A stretch of DNA of 5,972 bases from an uncultured Clostridia bacterium (GTDB taxonomy: Bacteria > Bacillota > Clostridia > Christensenellales > Aristaeellaceae), in assembly GCA_945877525.1 (NCBI GenBank), contig CAMDVP010000188.1, forward strand, positions 1 through 5,972, given 5' to 3'. Both the position numbers and the translations under genes were made by a program. Below are positions 1 through 5,852 of this stretch, piece by piece; position 1 is the first letter of the stretch, and the number at the start of each line of letters is the position of its first letter. Under the pieces are notes generated by a model. The model saw only the letters and a list, made by a program, of their open reading frames with translations, did no database searches and was not told where the DNA came from.

Positions 1-2720
1 TCGCGGGTGAAGATCTTCACATCCACCACGATGCCGCCCTCGCCGTGGGGCACGCGCAGGGAGGTGTCGCGCACCTCGCGGGCCTTCTCGCCGAAGATAG
101 CGCGCAGCAGGCGCTCCTCAGCGGTCAGCTCGGTCTCGCCCTTGGGGGTCACCTTGCCCACCAGAATGTCGCCCGCACGAACCTCGGCGCCGATGCGGAT
201 AATGCCGCCCTCGTCCAGGTCCTTGATGGCGTCGTCGGAAATGTTGGGGATGTCGCGGGTGATCTCCTCCGGGCCCAGCTTTGTTTCGCGGGCTTCGGAC
301 TCGAATTCCTCAATATGAATGGAGGTGTAGATATCCTCCTTGACCAGCTTCTCGGACAGCAGCACGGCGTCCTCGTAGTTGTAGCCTTCCCAGGTCATGA
401 AGCCGATGAGGGCGTTGCGGCCCAGGCCGATCTCGCCCAGCTCGGTGGAGGGACCGTCGGCCAGCAGGTCGCCCTTGTCGATCTTCTGGCCCGCGCGCAC
501 CACGGGACGCTGGTTAATACAGGTGCCCTGGTTGGATCGGGCAAACTTGGTCAGGTGATAACGGTGGCGCTCGCCATGCTCGTCCTTGATGATGATTTCG
601 TCGCCACTGACCTTGTCCACCACGCCGCTTTCCTTGGCGAGAATCACCACGCCGGAATCGTGGGCAGCCTTGTATTCCATGCCGGTGCCGACCAGGGGCG
701 CCTCGGGCACCAGCAGCGGCACAGCCTGGCGCTGCATGTTGGAGCCCATCAAGGCGCGGGTGGCATCGTCGTTTTCCAGGAAGGGAACCATTGCCGTAGC
801 CACGGATACCACCTGGCGGGGAGACACGTCGATGTAGTCAACCTGGCTGACGGGTACCTCGATGATGTCGGCCTTGTCACGCACCATGATGCGGTCGTTG
901 ACGAAGGAGCCATCTTCATTGAGGGGCTCGTTGGCGGTGGCAACCTTGTAGAAGTCCTCCTCGTCGGCGGTCATGTAGATGATGTCATCGGTCACGCGTC
1001 CGGCGGCCTTGTCCACCCGGCGATAGGGGGCCTCGATGAAACCGTATTCGTTGATGCGCGCATAGGTGGCCAGAGAGCCGATCAGACCGATGTTGGGGCC
1101 TTCAGGGGTCTCAATGGGGCAGATGCGGGCATAGTGGCTGTAATGCACGTCGCGAACCTCGAAGGAGGCGCGGTCGCGGTTCAGGCCGCCGGGGCCCAGG
1201 GCGGACAGGCGGCGCTTGTGGGTCAGCTCAGCAAGCGGGTTGGGCTGGTCCATGAACTGGGACAGCTGGGAGGAGCCGAAGAACTCCTTGATAGCCGCGC
1301 TTACCGGGCGGATGTTGATCAGGTCGCCGGGCTTGACGTCCACGGAGTCCTGAATACTCATGCGCTCGCGCACCACGCGCTCCAGGCGGGTCAGGCCAAT
1401 GCGGATCTGGTTTTGCAAAAGCTCGCCCACAGAGCGCAGACGGCGGTTGCCCAGATGGTCGATGTCATCGGTGAAGCCGATGCCGTAGGGCAGGCCCAGC
1501 AGGTAGCTGACCGAGGCGACGATGTCGTCGGGCAGGATGTGTTTGGGCACCAGGGAGGACACATTCTCGCGGATGGCGTCCTTGAGCTGGTCGGGGTCAA
1601 CCGACTCTATCAGCGCCTTCAGGGTGGGCAGGTGAACCATCTCGAGGATGCCGGCTTCCTTGGGATCGAAGGGCAGATAACCTGCCGCGTCCACAAAGTT
1701 GTTGCCGATCACCTTGCGCAGGTCGCCTTCCACATCCACCCACACGGCGTTCACGCCGGCGTTTTGGATGGCGCGGGCAGTGGCCAGTTCGAAGGTGTCG
1801 CCCTTGCGGGCCATGACCTCGCCGGTCTGCGGATTGACCACGTCCTCGGCGGCTACATGGCCGTTGATTCGGGTGGCCAGGGACAGCTTCTTGTTAAACT
1901 TGTAGCGGCCCACGCGCATCAGGTCGTAGCGCTTGGGGTCGAAGAACAGGGAGTTGAACATGTTGGTGGCGCTTTCGGCGCTGGCGGGCTCGCCGGGCTT
2001 CTGGCGCTTGTAGATTTCGATCAGGCCCTCTTCACGGGACTTGGCGTTGTCGCCCTTCTGGATGGTGGACTTCAGCCGCTCGTCGTCGCCCATCAGGTCG
2101 AGGATCTCGGCATCGGTGCCGTAGCCCAGAGCGCGCAGGATGACGGTGATGGGCAGCTTGCGGGCGCGGTCAATACGCACCCAGAGCACATCGTTGGAGT
2201 CGGTCTCATATTCCAGCCATGCGCCGCGGTTGGGGATGATCTGGGAGGAATAGAGCGGCTTGCCGGCCTTGTCCAGCTGGCAGTCGAAATACACGCCGGG
2301 GGAGCGCACCAGCTGGGACACGATGACGCGCTCTGCGCCGTTGATGATGAAGGTGCCGTGGTCGGTCATGAGGGGGAAGTCGCCCATGAAAACGTCGGAT
2401 TCCTTGATTTCGCCGGTTTCCCGGTTTTTCAGGCGCACAAAAACCTTCAGCGGCGCCGCGTAGGTCATATCACGCTCACGGCAGCGCTCCACGGTATTTT
2501 TCGGCTCGTCAAGGGAGTAGTCCACAAACTCAAGCACCAGATTGCCGTTATAGTCGGTAATCGGCGATACGTCGGCCAATACTTCACGAAGGTCGGTTTC
2601 TAAAAACCGCCGGTACGAGTTCTTCTGCACCTCAATCAGGTCGGGCATGTCAAGAACCTCGTCGATGCGCGAGAAGCTCATGCGCTTGCGAAGCTTGCCC
2701 ATCTCAACCTCGTGTACCAT
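1..2720 (-). CDS. rpoB: RNA polymerase beta subunit, RpoB (5' part, first 906 codons; runs off the left edge)
   Basis: This encodes the beta subunit of DNA-dependent RNA polymerase, which forms part of the catalytic cleft and binds rifampicin. The frame is open from ATG at 2720 to the window edge. Residues 21-60 match the Bacillota N-terminus (DEVLDMPDLIE, then NLVLEFVDYSL). The rifampicin region spans about residues 482-510 and starts GSSQLSQFMDQ; D491, H501 and S506 correspond to E. coli D516, H526 and S531 and are all sensitive-type. The motif GYNYEDA puts E783/D784 at the E. coli E813/D814 position near the active site. Bacterial RpoB usually has about 1150-1250 residues, so roughly a quarter is missing on the left, presumably followed by rpoC. 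The start is supported by TAAGGGGTGAT at 2739-2729, 8 nt upstream, which pairs with the 16S rRNA tail. An out-of-frame ATG at 2730 opens only 8 codons and overlaps the true start. The gene has its own promoter instead of following rplL directly. Identification is certain. Confidence 0.99.
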   Translation of the reverse strand, partial: MVHEVEMGKLRKRMSFSRIDEVLDMPDLIEVQKNSYRRFLETDLREVLADVSPITDYNGNLVLEFVDYSLDEPKNTVERCRERDMTYAAPLKVFVRLKNRETGEIKESDVFMGDFPLMTDHGTFIINGAERVIVSQLVRSPGVYFDCQLDKAGKPLYSSQIIPNRGAWLEYETDSNDVLWVRIDRARKLPITVILRALGYGTDAEILDLMGDDERLKSTIQKGDNAKSREEGLIEIYKRQKPGEPASAESATNMFNSLFFDPKRYDLMRVGRYKFNKKLSLATRINGHVAAEDVVNPQTGEVMARKGDTFELATARAIQNAGVNAVWVDVEGDLRKVIGNNFVDAAGYLPFDPKEAGILEMVHLPTLKALIESVDPDQLKDAIRENVSSLVPKHILPDDIVASVSYLLGLPYGIGFTDDIDHLGNRRLRSVGELLQNQIRIGLTRLERVVRERMSIQDSVDVKPGDLINIRPVSAAIKEFFGSSQLSQFMDQPNPLAELTHKRRLSALGPGGLNRDRASFEVRDVHYSHYARICPIETPEGPNIGLIGSLATYARINEYGFIEAPYRRVDKAAGRVTDDIIYMTADEEDFYKVATANEPLNEDGSFVNDRIMVRDKADIIEVPVSQVDYIDVSPRQVVSVATAMVPFLENDDATRALMGSNMQRQAVPLLVPEAPLVGTGMEYKAAHDSGVVILAKESGVVDKVSGDEIIIKDEHGERHRYHLTKFARSNQGTCINQRPVVRAGQKIDKGDLLADGPSTELGEIGLGRNALIGFMTWEGYNYEDAVLLSEKLVKEDIYTSIHIEEFESEARETKLGPEEITRDIPNISDDAIKDLDEGGIIRIGAEVRAGDILVGKVTPKGETELTAEERLLRAIFGEKAREVRDTSLRVPHGEGGIVVDVKIFTR

Positions 2721-2783
2721 AGAAAACCATCACCCCTTACATCGTCCCACCAGCATCGGGAAAAACACGATTGAAAATTCCTG

Positions 2784-2818
2784 CTTGCATCTTGCGGCAA
2801 ACCGTTGTACAATGCAAG
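2784..2818. repeat. Inverted repeat with 7-bp arms, overlapping the plus-strand promoter and lying in the rpoB leader
   Basis: CTTGCAT (2784-2790) and ATGCAAG (2812-2818) are perfect reverse complements 21 nt apart. A perfect 8-bp palindrome TTGTACAA (2805-2812) lies partly in the right arm. A second copy of CTTGC (2791-2795) could pair with the same right arm, so two alternative stems exist in RNA. As DNA it could be an operator, because its arms overlap the -35 and -10 of the rightward promoter. As RNA it could fold in the rpoB leader. The repeat is seen directly; its role is inference. Confidence 0.55.
2785..2813 (+). promoter_or_regulatory. Probable sigma-A promoter for the metallo-beta-lactamase-fold gene
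   Basis: TTGCAT (2785-2790), a 17-nt spacer and TACAAT (2808-2813) give a good rightward promoter. The predicted start is near 2820, with a leader of about 127 nt before the ATG at 2947. That start lies to the left of the rpoB start (about 2859), so the two promoters face each other and their transcripts would be complementary over about 40 nt. Part of the match comes from the inverted repeat in which it sits, so the call is less certain than the rpoB promoter. Confidence 0.6.
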
Positions 2819-2865
2819 ACGCGAGGAATTGACAACAGCATGTAAAGATACTGATGCAATTCTAA

Positions 2866-2917
2866 ATTCTATCATCTGTCAAGGGAAATGTCAATGGTTT
2901 TCCACGGTTTTTTCACG
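2866..2917 (-). promoter_or_regulatory. Strong sigma-A promoter of rpoB with A-tract upstream element
   Basis: Read leftwards, TTGACA (2894-2889), a 17-nt spacer and TAGAAT (2871-2866) form a near-consensus promoter with a TGn extended -10 (TG at 2874-2873). Upstream on the same strand are an A4 run (2901-2898) and an A6 run (2913-2908), placed like an UP element that contacts the polymerase alpha subunits. Transcription should begin near 2859, giving a leader of about 140 nt. A second TTGACA at 2882-2877 and a second TAGAAT at 2864-2859 are present but badly spaced, so they are probably not used. The pattern closely resembles the promoter at 4908-4956. Confidence 0.85.
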
Positions 2918-2946
2918 ATATTTATTTTCGCTAACGGAGGACGCGC

Positions 2947-3846
2947 ATGGGAAAGAAGCTGATTCTGCTGCTGGCGGCGCTGCTGGCCATGTGCATGGGG
3001 GCCGCGGCGGAGGACGCGCCGGTGCTGGTGGACAGGATCAACCATCCGGAGGCAGCATTCTCCTTCGATCCAGAGACGGAGCTGCTGGAAATTGTGTTTC
3101 CACAGGAGTTGAATGTGGATAGCGCGGTGATCCGTTGCGGCGGGCAGGTCATGCTGATTGACTGCGCCTCCCGGGCCATGGCGCAGCGAATGGTAAACCT
3201 GCTGGAGCAGCTGGGGGTGACGGAGGTGGACTTTGTGGCCATCAGCCATCCCCACTACGACCATATTGACGGTCTGGAGCAGATTGCCCAGGCGGTGAAG
3301 ATCCATGAACTTCGCGTGGGCCACCCCGCCGGGGAAACCGGGAACCTGGACAAAGCCCTGGCGGTGTGCAAGAAATATGAAATCCCCGTCAGCTGGTATG
3401 GCGACGGAGATGTGTGGAGCCTTGGGGACACGCGGATCGATGTGTGGCTGAAGGGGGACGACGCATGGGGACTTAATGACCGCTCGGCCGTGATGCGCCT
3501 GCAGTTTGGCGAGCGGACGGCGCTGTTCTGCGCAGACGCGGAAAGCAGGCTTCAGCGCCGCCTTGCGGAGGTGATTCCGCCGGAGATACTGGATGTGGAT
3601 GTGATGAAGTATCCCCACCACGGCAAGTCGGCCCTTTTGTGGGACTTCTATACGGCAACCTCGCCGGTGTTTGCCGTGATTACCAACAACAACGGCCGCT
3701 CAGCCCTTGACAGCAGAACTTTTCTGGATAAAAACAGCGTGCCCTGGGCGATCACGGTGCCGGGTTATGTGCGGCTGCGCACCGACGGCGCCACCTGGCT
3801 GGCAGACCGCCTTGCCATGGACAAGCCCATCGTGGTGAACAAGTAA
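2947..3846 (+). CDS. Secreted stand-alone metallo-beta-lactamase-fold protein, ComEC C-terminal-domain-like
   Basis: This 299-residue protein probably acts outside the membrane as a metal-dependent hydrolase; the substrate is unknown. Residues 1-21 are a signal peptide (MGKK, hydrophobic core, then AAA before E22). C16 follows a Met, so a lipobox is unlikely. The metal-site motif HxHxDH is at 101-106 (H101, H103, D105, H106). Further family elements are LNDRSAV around 176-181, the ADAE motif with D197, and YPHHGK at 222-227. The order NDxS, then DAE, then HHG is typical of the MBL domain at the C-terminus of the DNA-uptake protein ComEC, where nuclease activity has been proposed. No transmembrane channel domain is present. 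The start is set by GGAGG at 2936-2940, 6 nt upstream. The gene is transcribed away from rpoB and ends 5 bp from the convergent SpoIID-family gene, with no room for a terminator. The fold is clear; a nuclease or phosphodiesterase role is inference. Confidence 0.9.
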   Translation: MGKKLILLLAALLAMCMGAAAEDAPVLVDRINHPEAAFSFDPETELLEIVFPQELNVDSAVIRCGGQVMLIDCASRAMAQRMVNLLEQLGVTEVDFVAISHPHYDHIDGLEQIAQAVKIHELRVGHPAGETGNLDKALAVCKKYEIPVSWYGDGDVWSLGDTRIDVWLKGDDAWGLNDRSAVMRLQFGERTALFCADAESRLQRRLAEVIPPEILDVDVMKYPHHGKSALLWDFYTATSPVFAVITNNNGRSALDSRTFLDKNSVPWAITVPGYVRLRTDGATWLADRLAMDKPIVVNK

Positions 3847-3851
3847 GGGGT

Positions 3852-4802
3852 CTACCATACCTTGGCCACGCTTAGCCCGTCATAATAATGAAGCGCGATG
3901 TCCTCGCCCGTCAGCCCATCCAGGGCCAGGGCATATGCGCCCCATTGTGACATGCCCACGCCATGCCCATAGCCCTTGCCGGCCATGTGAACGGTCTGTC
4001 CGTCGGAGGAAAGCTCCGTCAGCAGGGTGGAGCGCATGACCGTGCTGCCCAGGGCCAGGCGCAAATCCGTCGCGCTGACGGCTGTTCCGTCCACAGACAG
4101 GGAGACGGCGCGGCCGCTTTCGCCCCGTTCCAGCACGGTAACCCTGTTCGCGGTATTGACCTCCGCGCCGGTCTGACGGCAGGCATATATAAAGGAAGAA
4201 ACAGAATAGTCCGCCGACCAGGCCCTTGCTTCGGCAGGGGCCTGGTCGCTTTCCAGCCCTTCGGTGACGCGGGTGTAGGCTGGCTCTGCCTCCTTCCAGC
4301 CAAGCCCCTCCCGTGCCAGGGCGGTCATCCCGCCGGAGTGGGCGTGAAACCAGGTATAGGGCAGCGCACCGCCCGGGGTAAGCAGCACCAGTCCCTTCGT
4401 TTCCTCCACGGCCTGAAGGACAAGGTCGTTCACGGCGCTCTCGTCGTATGCCTGCGCCTCGCTGATGTCGGTGGAAATGTCCGCGCCCTCATACCGGCTT
4501 TCCTTTTCTGATACAAAGCGCAAAACAAAGGTGCGCGCCAGGATGGCCTGGGCCTTGAGGGCTTCCAGCGGCCAATCATTTTTCATTTCCCCTGCAACCA
4601 CGCCTGCCACATAGGCTTCCGCATCCATGGGTACAATGGTATCCCGTGCGGTGACATACACGTTCAGAGCAGGCACGCCTTCCTCGCTGCGGGGCAGGTC
4701 GATGGTCAGGGTGGGGGATGGAACGGGCAAATCCGGCTCGCCCTGGGCGGCGCAGGCGGCGGTTAGCAGGCAGGCAAGCAGAGCGGGCAGCAGCTTTTTC
4801 AT
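3852..4802 (-). CDS. SpoIID/LytB-domain protein, probable lipoprotein (peptidoglycan lytic transglycosylase family)
   Basis: SpoIID-family enzymes cleave glycan strands of peptidoglycan; SpoIID itself acts with SpoIIP and SpoIIM during spore engulfment. The 316 residues start with a lipoprotein-like signal (MKKLLP, hydrophobic core, TAAC with C17), then a proline-rich linker to about residue 40. The SpoIID core follows. GVVAGEM places E72 where B. subtilis SpoIID has its catalytic Glu, and EALKAQAILARTF is at 80-92. WFHAHSGG is at 151-158, and the C-terminal signature GYGHGVGMSQWGA is at 277-289. The central segment TDISEAQAY (111-119) lacks the His and Cys that I recall as zinc ligands in some clostridial SpoIID proteins. 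The start is supported by AGGAGGA at 4817-4811, 8 nt upstream. No convincing sigma-A or sporulation promoter was found in 4803-4930. The neighbours are not the usual spoIID partners, so this may be a paralogue working in vegetative wall turnover. The family is certain; the sporulation role is not. Confidence 0.93.
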   Translation of the reverse strand: MKKLLPALLACLLTAACAAQGEPDLPVPSPTLTIDLPRSEEGVPALNVYVTARDTIVPMDAEAYVAGVVAGEMKNDWPLEALKAQAILARTFVLRFVSEKESRYEGADISTDISEAQAYDESAVNDLVLQAVEETKGLVLLTPGGALPYTWFHAHSGGMTALAREGLGWKEAEPAYTRVTEGLESDQAPAEARAWSADYSVSSFIYACRQTGAEVNTANRVTVLERGESGRAVSLSVDGTAVSATDLRLALGSTVMRSTLLTELSSDGQTVHMAGKGYGHGVGMSQWGAYALALDGLTGEDIALHYYDGLSVAKVW

Positions 4803-4907
4803 CGGCGGATTCCTCCTGAAAGCGGGTGAATTCTCCTGTCATTCTGCCCCGTGGGGAGCAAAATATGTCAGTTTGATAACACTTGCTTCCTGCGGCCGGC
4901 TTTGCTG

Positions 4908-4956
4908 AAAAAAACCCGCAAAATCCGTTGACAACAGGAAAAATCAATGGTATCAT
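4908..4956 (+). promoter_or_regulatory. Strong sigma-A promoter of the L7Ae-rpsL-rpsG operon with A-tract upstream element
   Basis: TTGACA (4928-4933), a 17-nt spacer and TATCAT (4951-4956) form a strong promoter with a TGn extended -10 (TG at 4948-4949). An A7 run (4908-4914) and an A4 run (4920-4923) lie upstream of the -35 where an UP element would sit. Transcription should start near 4963, leaving a leader of about 71 nt. This suits a growth-rate-controlled ribosomal operon and explains how it is expressed without read-through from rpoC. Confidence 0.88.
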
Positions 4957-4999
4957 GAAACGGTTGATTGCATACGCGGTGAAGTGTGCCCTTTTGGGG

Positions 5000-5013
5000 T
5001 GCGTCCACACGCA
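5000..5013 (+). repeat. Small hairpin in the operon leader just before the ribosome binding site
   Basis: TGCGT (5000-5004) and ACGCA (5009-5013) pair around a CCAC loop, ending 3 nt before GAGGAGGT (5017-5024). A competing pairing of GTGTG (4984-4988) with CACAC (5006-5010) encloses CCC-TTTT-GGG (4989-4998). The first product of the operon is a kink-turn-binding family protein, so autoregulation here is conceivable, but I could not recognise a canonical kink-turn. Confidence 0.35.
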
Positions 5014-5033
5014 GACGAGGAGGTCGAGAAGTC

Positions 5034-5276
5034 ATGGAAGAGCTGAAGGCTGCCGCCCAGAAGGTGGTGGGTTCAAAGCAGGTGCTCCGTGCCCTCAAGG
5101 CCGGAAACGCGCTGCGCGCCTATGTGGCCAACGACGTGGATACCTTCCTGTTCCAGCGGATTGTCACGGCGGCGGAAGCGGCCGGGGTGCCGGTGGTTCG
5201 GGTGGCGTCCATGCGGGAGCTTGGCGTGTGCTGCGGGGTGGAGGTTGCCGCCGCTGCCGCCGCCATCGTCCGGTAA
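5034..5276 (+). CDS. rplGB: L7Ae-family ribosome-associated RNA-binding protein (YbxF-like)
   Basis: This 80-residue protein belongs to the L7Ae/L30e/S12e family. Its B. subtilis relative YbxF (82 residues) binds kink-turn RNA and associates with the ribosome. The conserved RNA-contacting N-terminal stretch GSKQVLRALKAG is at 13-24, and the C-terminal GVEVAAAAAAIVR at 68-80 matches the family ending, here with six alanines in a row. Length and position directly before rpsL are typical of Bacillota str operons. I chose the ATG at 5034 because GAGGAGGT (5017-5024) lies upstream at a workable distance and the product then matches family length. An in-frame GTG at 4986 would add 16 poorly conserved residues. 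It is the first gene of the operon driven from 4908-4956. The stop codon lies within the palindrome CCGGTAACCGG (5270-5280). Confidence 0.93.
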   Translation: MEELKAAAQKVVGSKQVLRALKAGNALRAYVANDVDTFLFQRIVTAAEAAGVPVVRVASMRELGVCCGVEVAAAAAAIVR

Positions 5277-5297
5277 CCGGGTTTTCCATTGCCAAAT

Positions 5298-5323
5298 AGT
5301 TTCCGAGGGTTGCGGAAATTTTT
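5298..5323 (+). terminator. Terminator-like or attenuator hairpin between the L7Ae gene and rpsL
   Basis: AGTTTCCG (5298-5305) pairs with CGGAAATT (5313-5320) around a 7-nt loop (5306-5312), giving 8 bp including one G-U pair. It is followed directly by three more Ts, so five Ts run from 5319 to 5323. The stem is short and only moderately stable, so complete termination is unlikely. Partial termination, RNA processing or 3' end protection of the L7Ae message are alternatives. No separate rpsL promoter was seen, so some read-through is needed. Confidence 0.4.
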
Positions 5324-5348
5324 GGACATACATTTTGGAGGTGCTCTC

Positions 5349-5723
5349 ATGCCCACGATCAATCAGCTGGTTCGTAAGGGTCGCGAGAAGACTGTCAACA
5401 AGTCGACTGCGCCCATTCTGCAGGGCTGCCCGCAGAAGCGCGGTGTGTGCCTGAGCGTCAAGACCACGACGCCCAAGAAGCCCAACTCCGCCCTGCGCAA
5501 GATCGCCCGTATCCGTCTGACGAACTCCATCGAAGGTACCTGCTACATCCCCGGCATCGGCCACAACCTGCAGGAGCATAGCGTTGTGCTGATCCGCGGC
5601 GGCCGTGTGCGCGACCTGCCCGGCGTTCGTTATCACATCATCCGCGGCGCGCTGGATACCGCCGGTGTGGCCAAGCGGATGCAGGCCCGTTCTCTGTACG
5701 GCGCCAAGCGCCCGAAGAAGTAA
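5349..5723 (+). CDS. rpsL: 30S ribosomal protein S12, RpsL, with Arg at position 88
   Basis: S12 lies at the decoding centre of the small ribosomal subunit and controls translation accuracy. The 124 residues align to E. coli S12 without gaps: MPTINQLVRKG at the start, CPQKRGVC at 27-34, TTTPKKPNSALRK at 39-51, GHNLQEHSV at 71-79, and a lysine-rich end. K43, the main streptomycin-resistance site, is intact. Position 88, Lys in E. coli and B. subtilis, is Arg here (codon CGC, in GGRVRDLPGVRYH). Lys-to-Arg at this site is a known streptomycin-resistance change. The start is fixed by GGAGGTG at 5337-5343; upstream in-frame codons back to 5289 lack family similarity. The gene follows the L7Ae gene by 72 nt and precedes rpsG by 209 nt. 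Identification is certain. Confidence 0.99.
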   Translation: MPTINQLVRKGREKTVNKSTAPILQGCPQKRGVCLSVKTTTPKKPNSALRKIARIRLTNSIEGTCYIPGIGHNLQEHSVVLIRGGRVRDLPGVRYHIIRGALDTAGVAKRMQARSLYGAKRPKK

Positions 5724-5827
5724 GCCTGACGCGCATTTCCGCAGCCTGAACCGGCTGGGATGCGCCCTGCATGCCTCCATCTCCCCTGGAACCGGGAGCT
5801 TGACGGCGGCAGGGAGAAACGCCCGCC

Positions 5828-5852
5828 GGCCCGCCATATGCGTGGCGGGGCC
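5828..5852 (+). repeat. Hairpin A in the rpsL-rpsG spacer
   Basis: GGCCCGCCA (5828-5836) pairs with TGGCGGGGCC (5843-5852) around a TATGCG loop, giving 9 bp with one bulged G. Its 3' arm shares 5849-5852 with hairpin B, so both cannot form at once. Confidence 0.6.

Larger units (their letters stand above)
2721..2859 (-). promoter_or_regulatory. rpoB 5' leader (about 140 nt) with a hairpin-forming segment
   Basis: This is the inferred untranslated leader between the rpoB promoter and its ATG. It contains the inverted repeat 2784-2818 and ends with the ribosome binding site TAAGGGGTGAT (2739-2729). No G+C-rich hairpin with a clear U-tract was seen, so classical attenuation is not supported. 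In many bacteria rpoB translation follows rplL read-through; here the leader is self-contained and matches no known leader family that I recognise. Confidence 0.5.

Noticed and set aside
1190..1277. Rifampicin-resistance change in RpoB
   Set aside because: The residues equivalent to E. coli L511, Q513, D516, H526 and S531 are all sensitive-type; Pro at the E. coli N518 position (P493) varies among bacteria (Thr in B. subtilis).
45..2603. 852-residue plus-strand open reading frame
   Set aside because: It lies codon-for-codon opposite rpoB, the product looks like a low-complexity Gly/Ala/Val/His reversal product, and codon bias explains its length.
2872..3621. 249-residue minus-strand open frame
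   Set aside because: It is the in-register antisense of the MBL gene, which has a signal peptide, family motifs and a ribosome binding site; the minus frame has none.
3963..4511. 182-residue plus-strand open frame
   Set aside because: It is the antisense of the SpoIID-family gene in codon register, with no recognisable domain.
4847..4856. CCCCGTGGGG palindrome as a terminator or operator
   Set aside because: As a hairpin it has only about 3 bp with a usable loop and no U-tract; nothing ties it to a known operator.
4803..4930. Promoter for the SpoIID-family gene, including a sporulation-sigma type
   Set aside because: CATATTTT-like and CAGAAT sequences exist but lack a partner -35 at acceptable spacing.
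4986..5033. GTG-initiated 16-residue N-terminal extension of the L7Ae-family protein
   Set aside because: The ATG at 5034 has the better ribosome binding site and gives the family length; the extension would cover the leader hairpin region.
5289..5348. 20-residue N-terminal extension of S12
   Set aside because: S12 starts at MPTINQL, preceded by GGAGGTG; the extension would translate the spacer hairpin.
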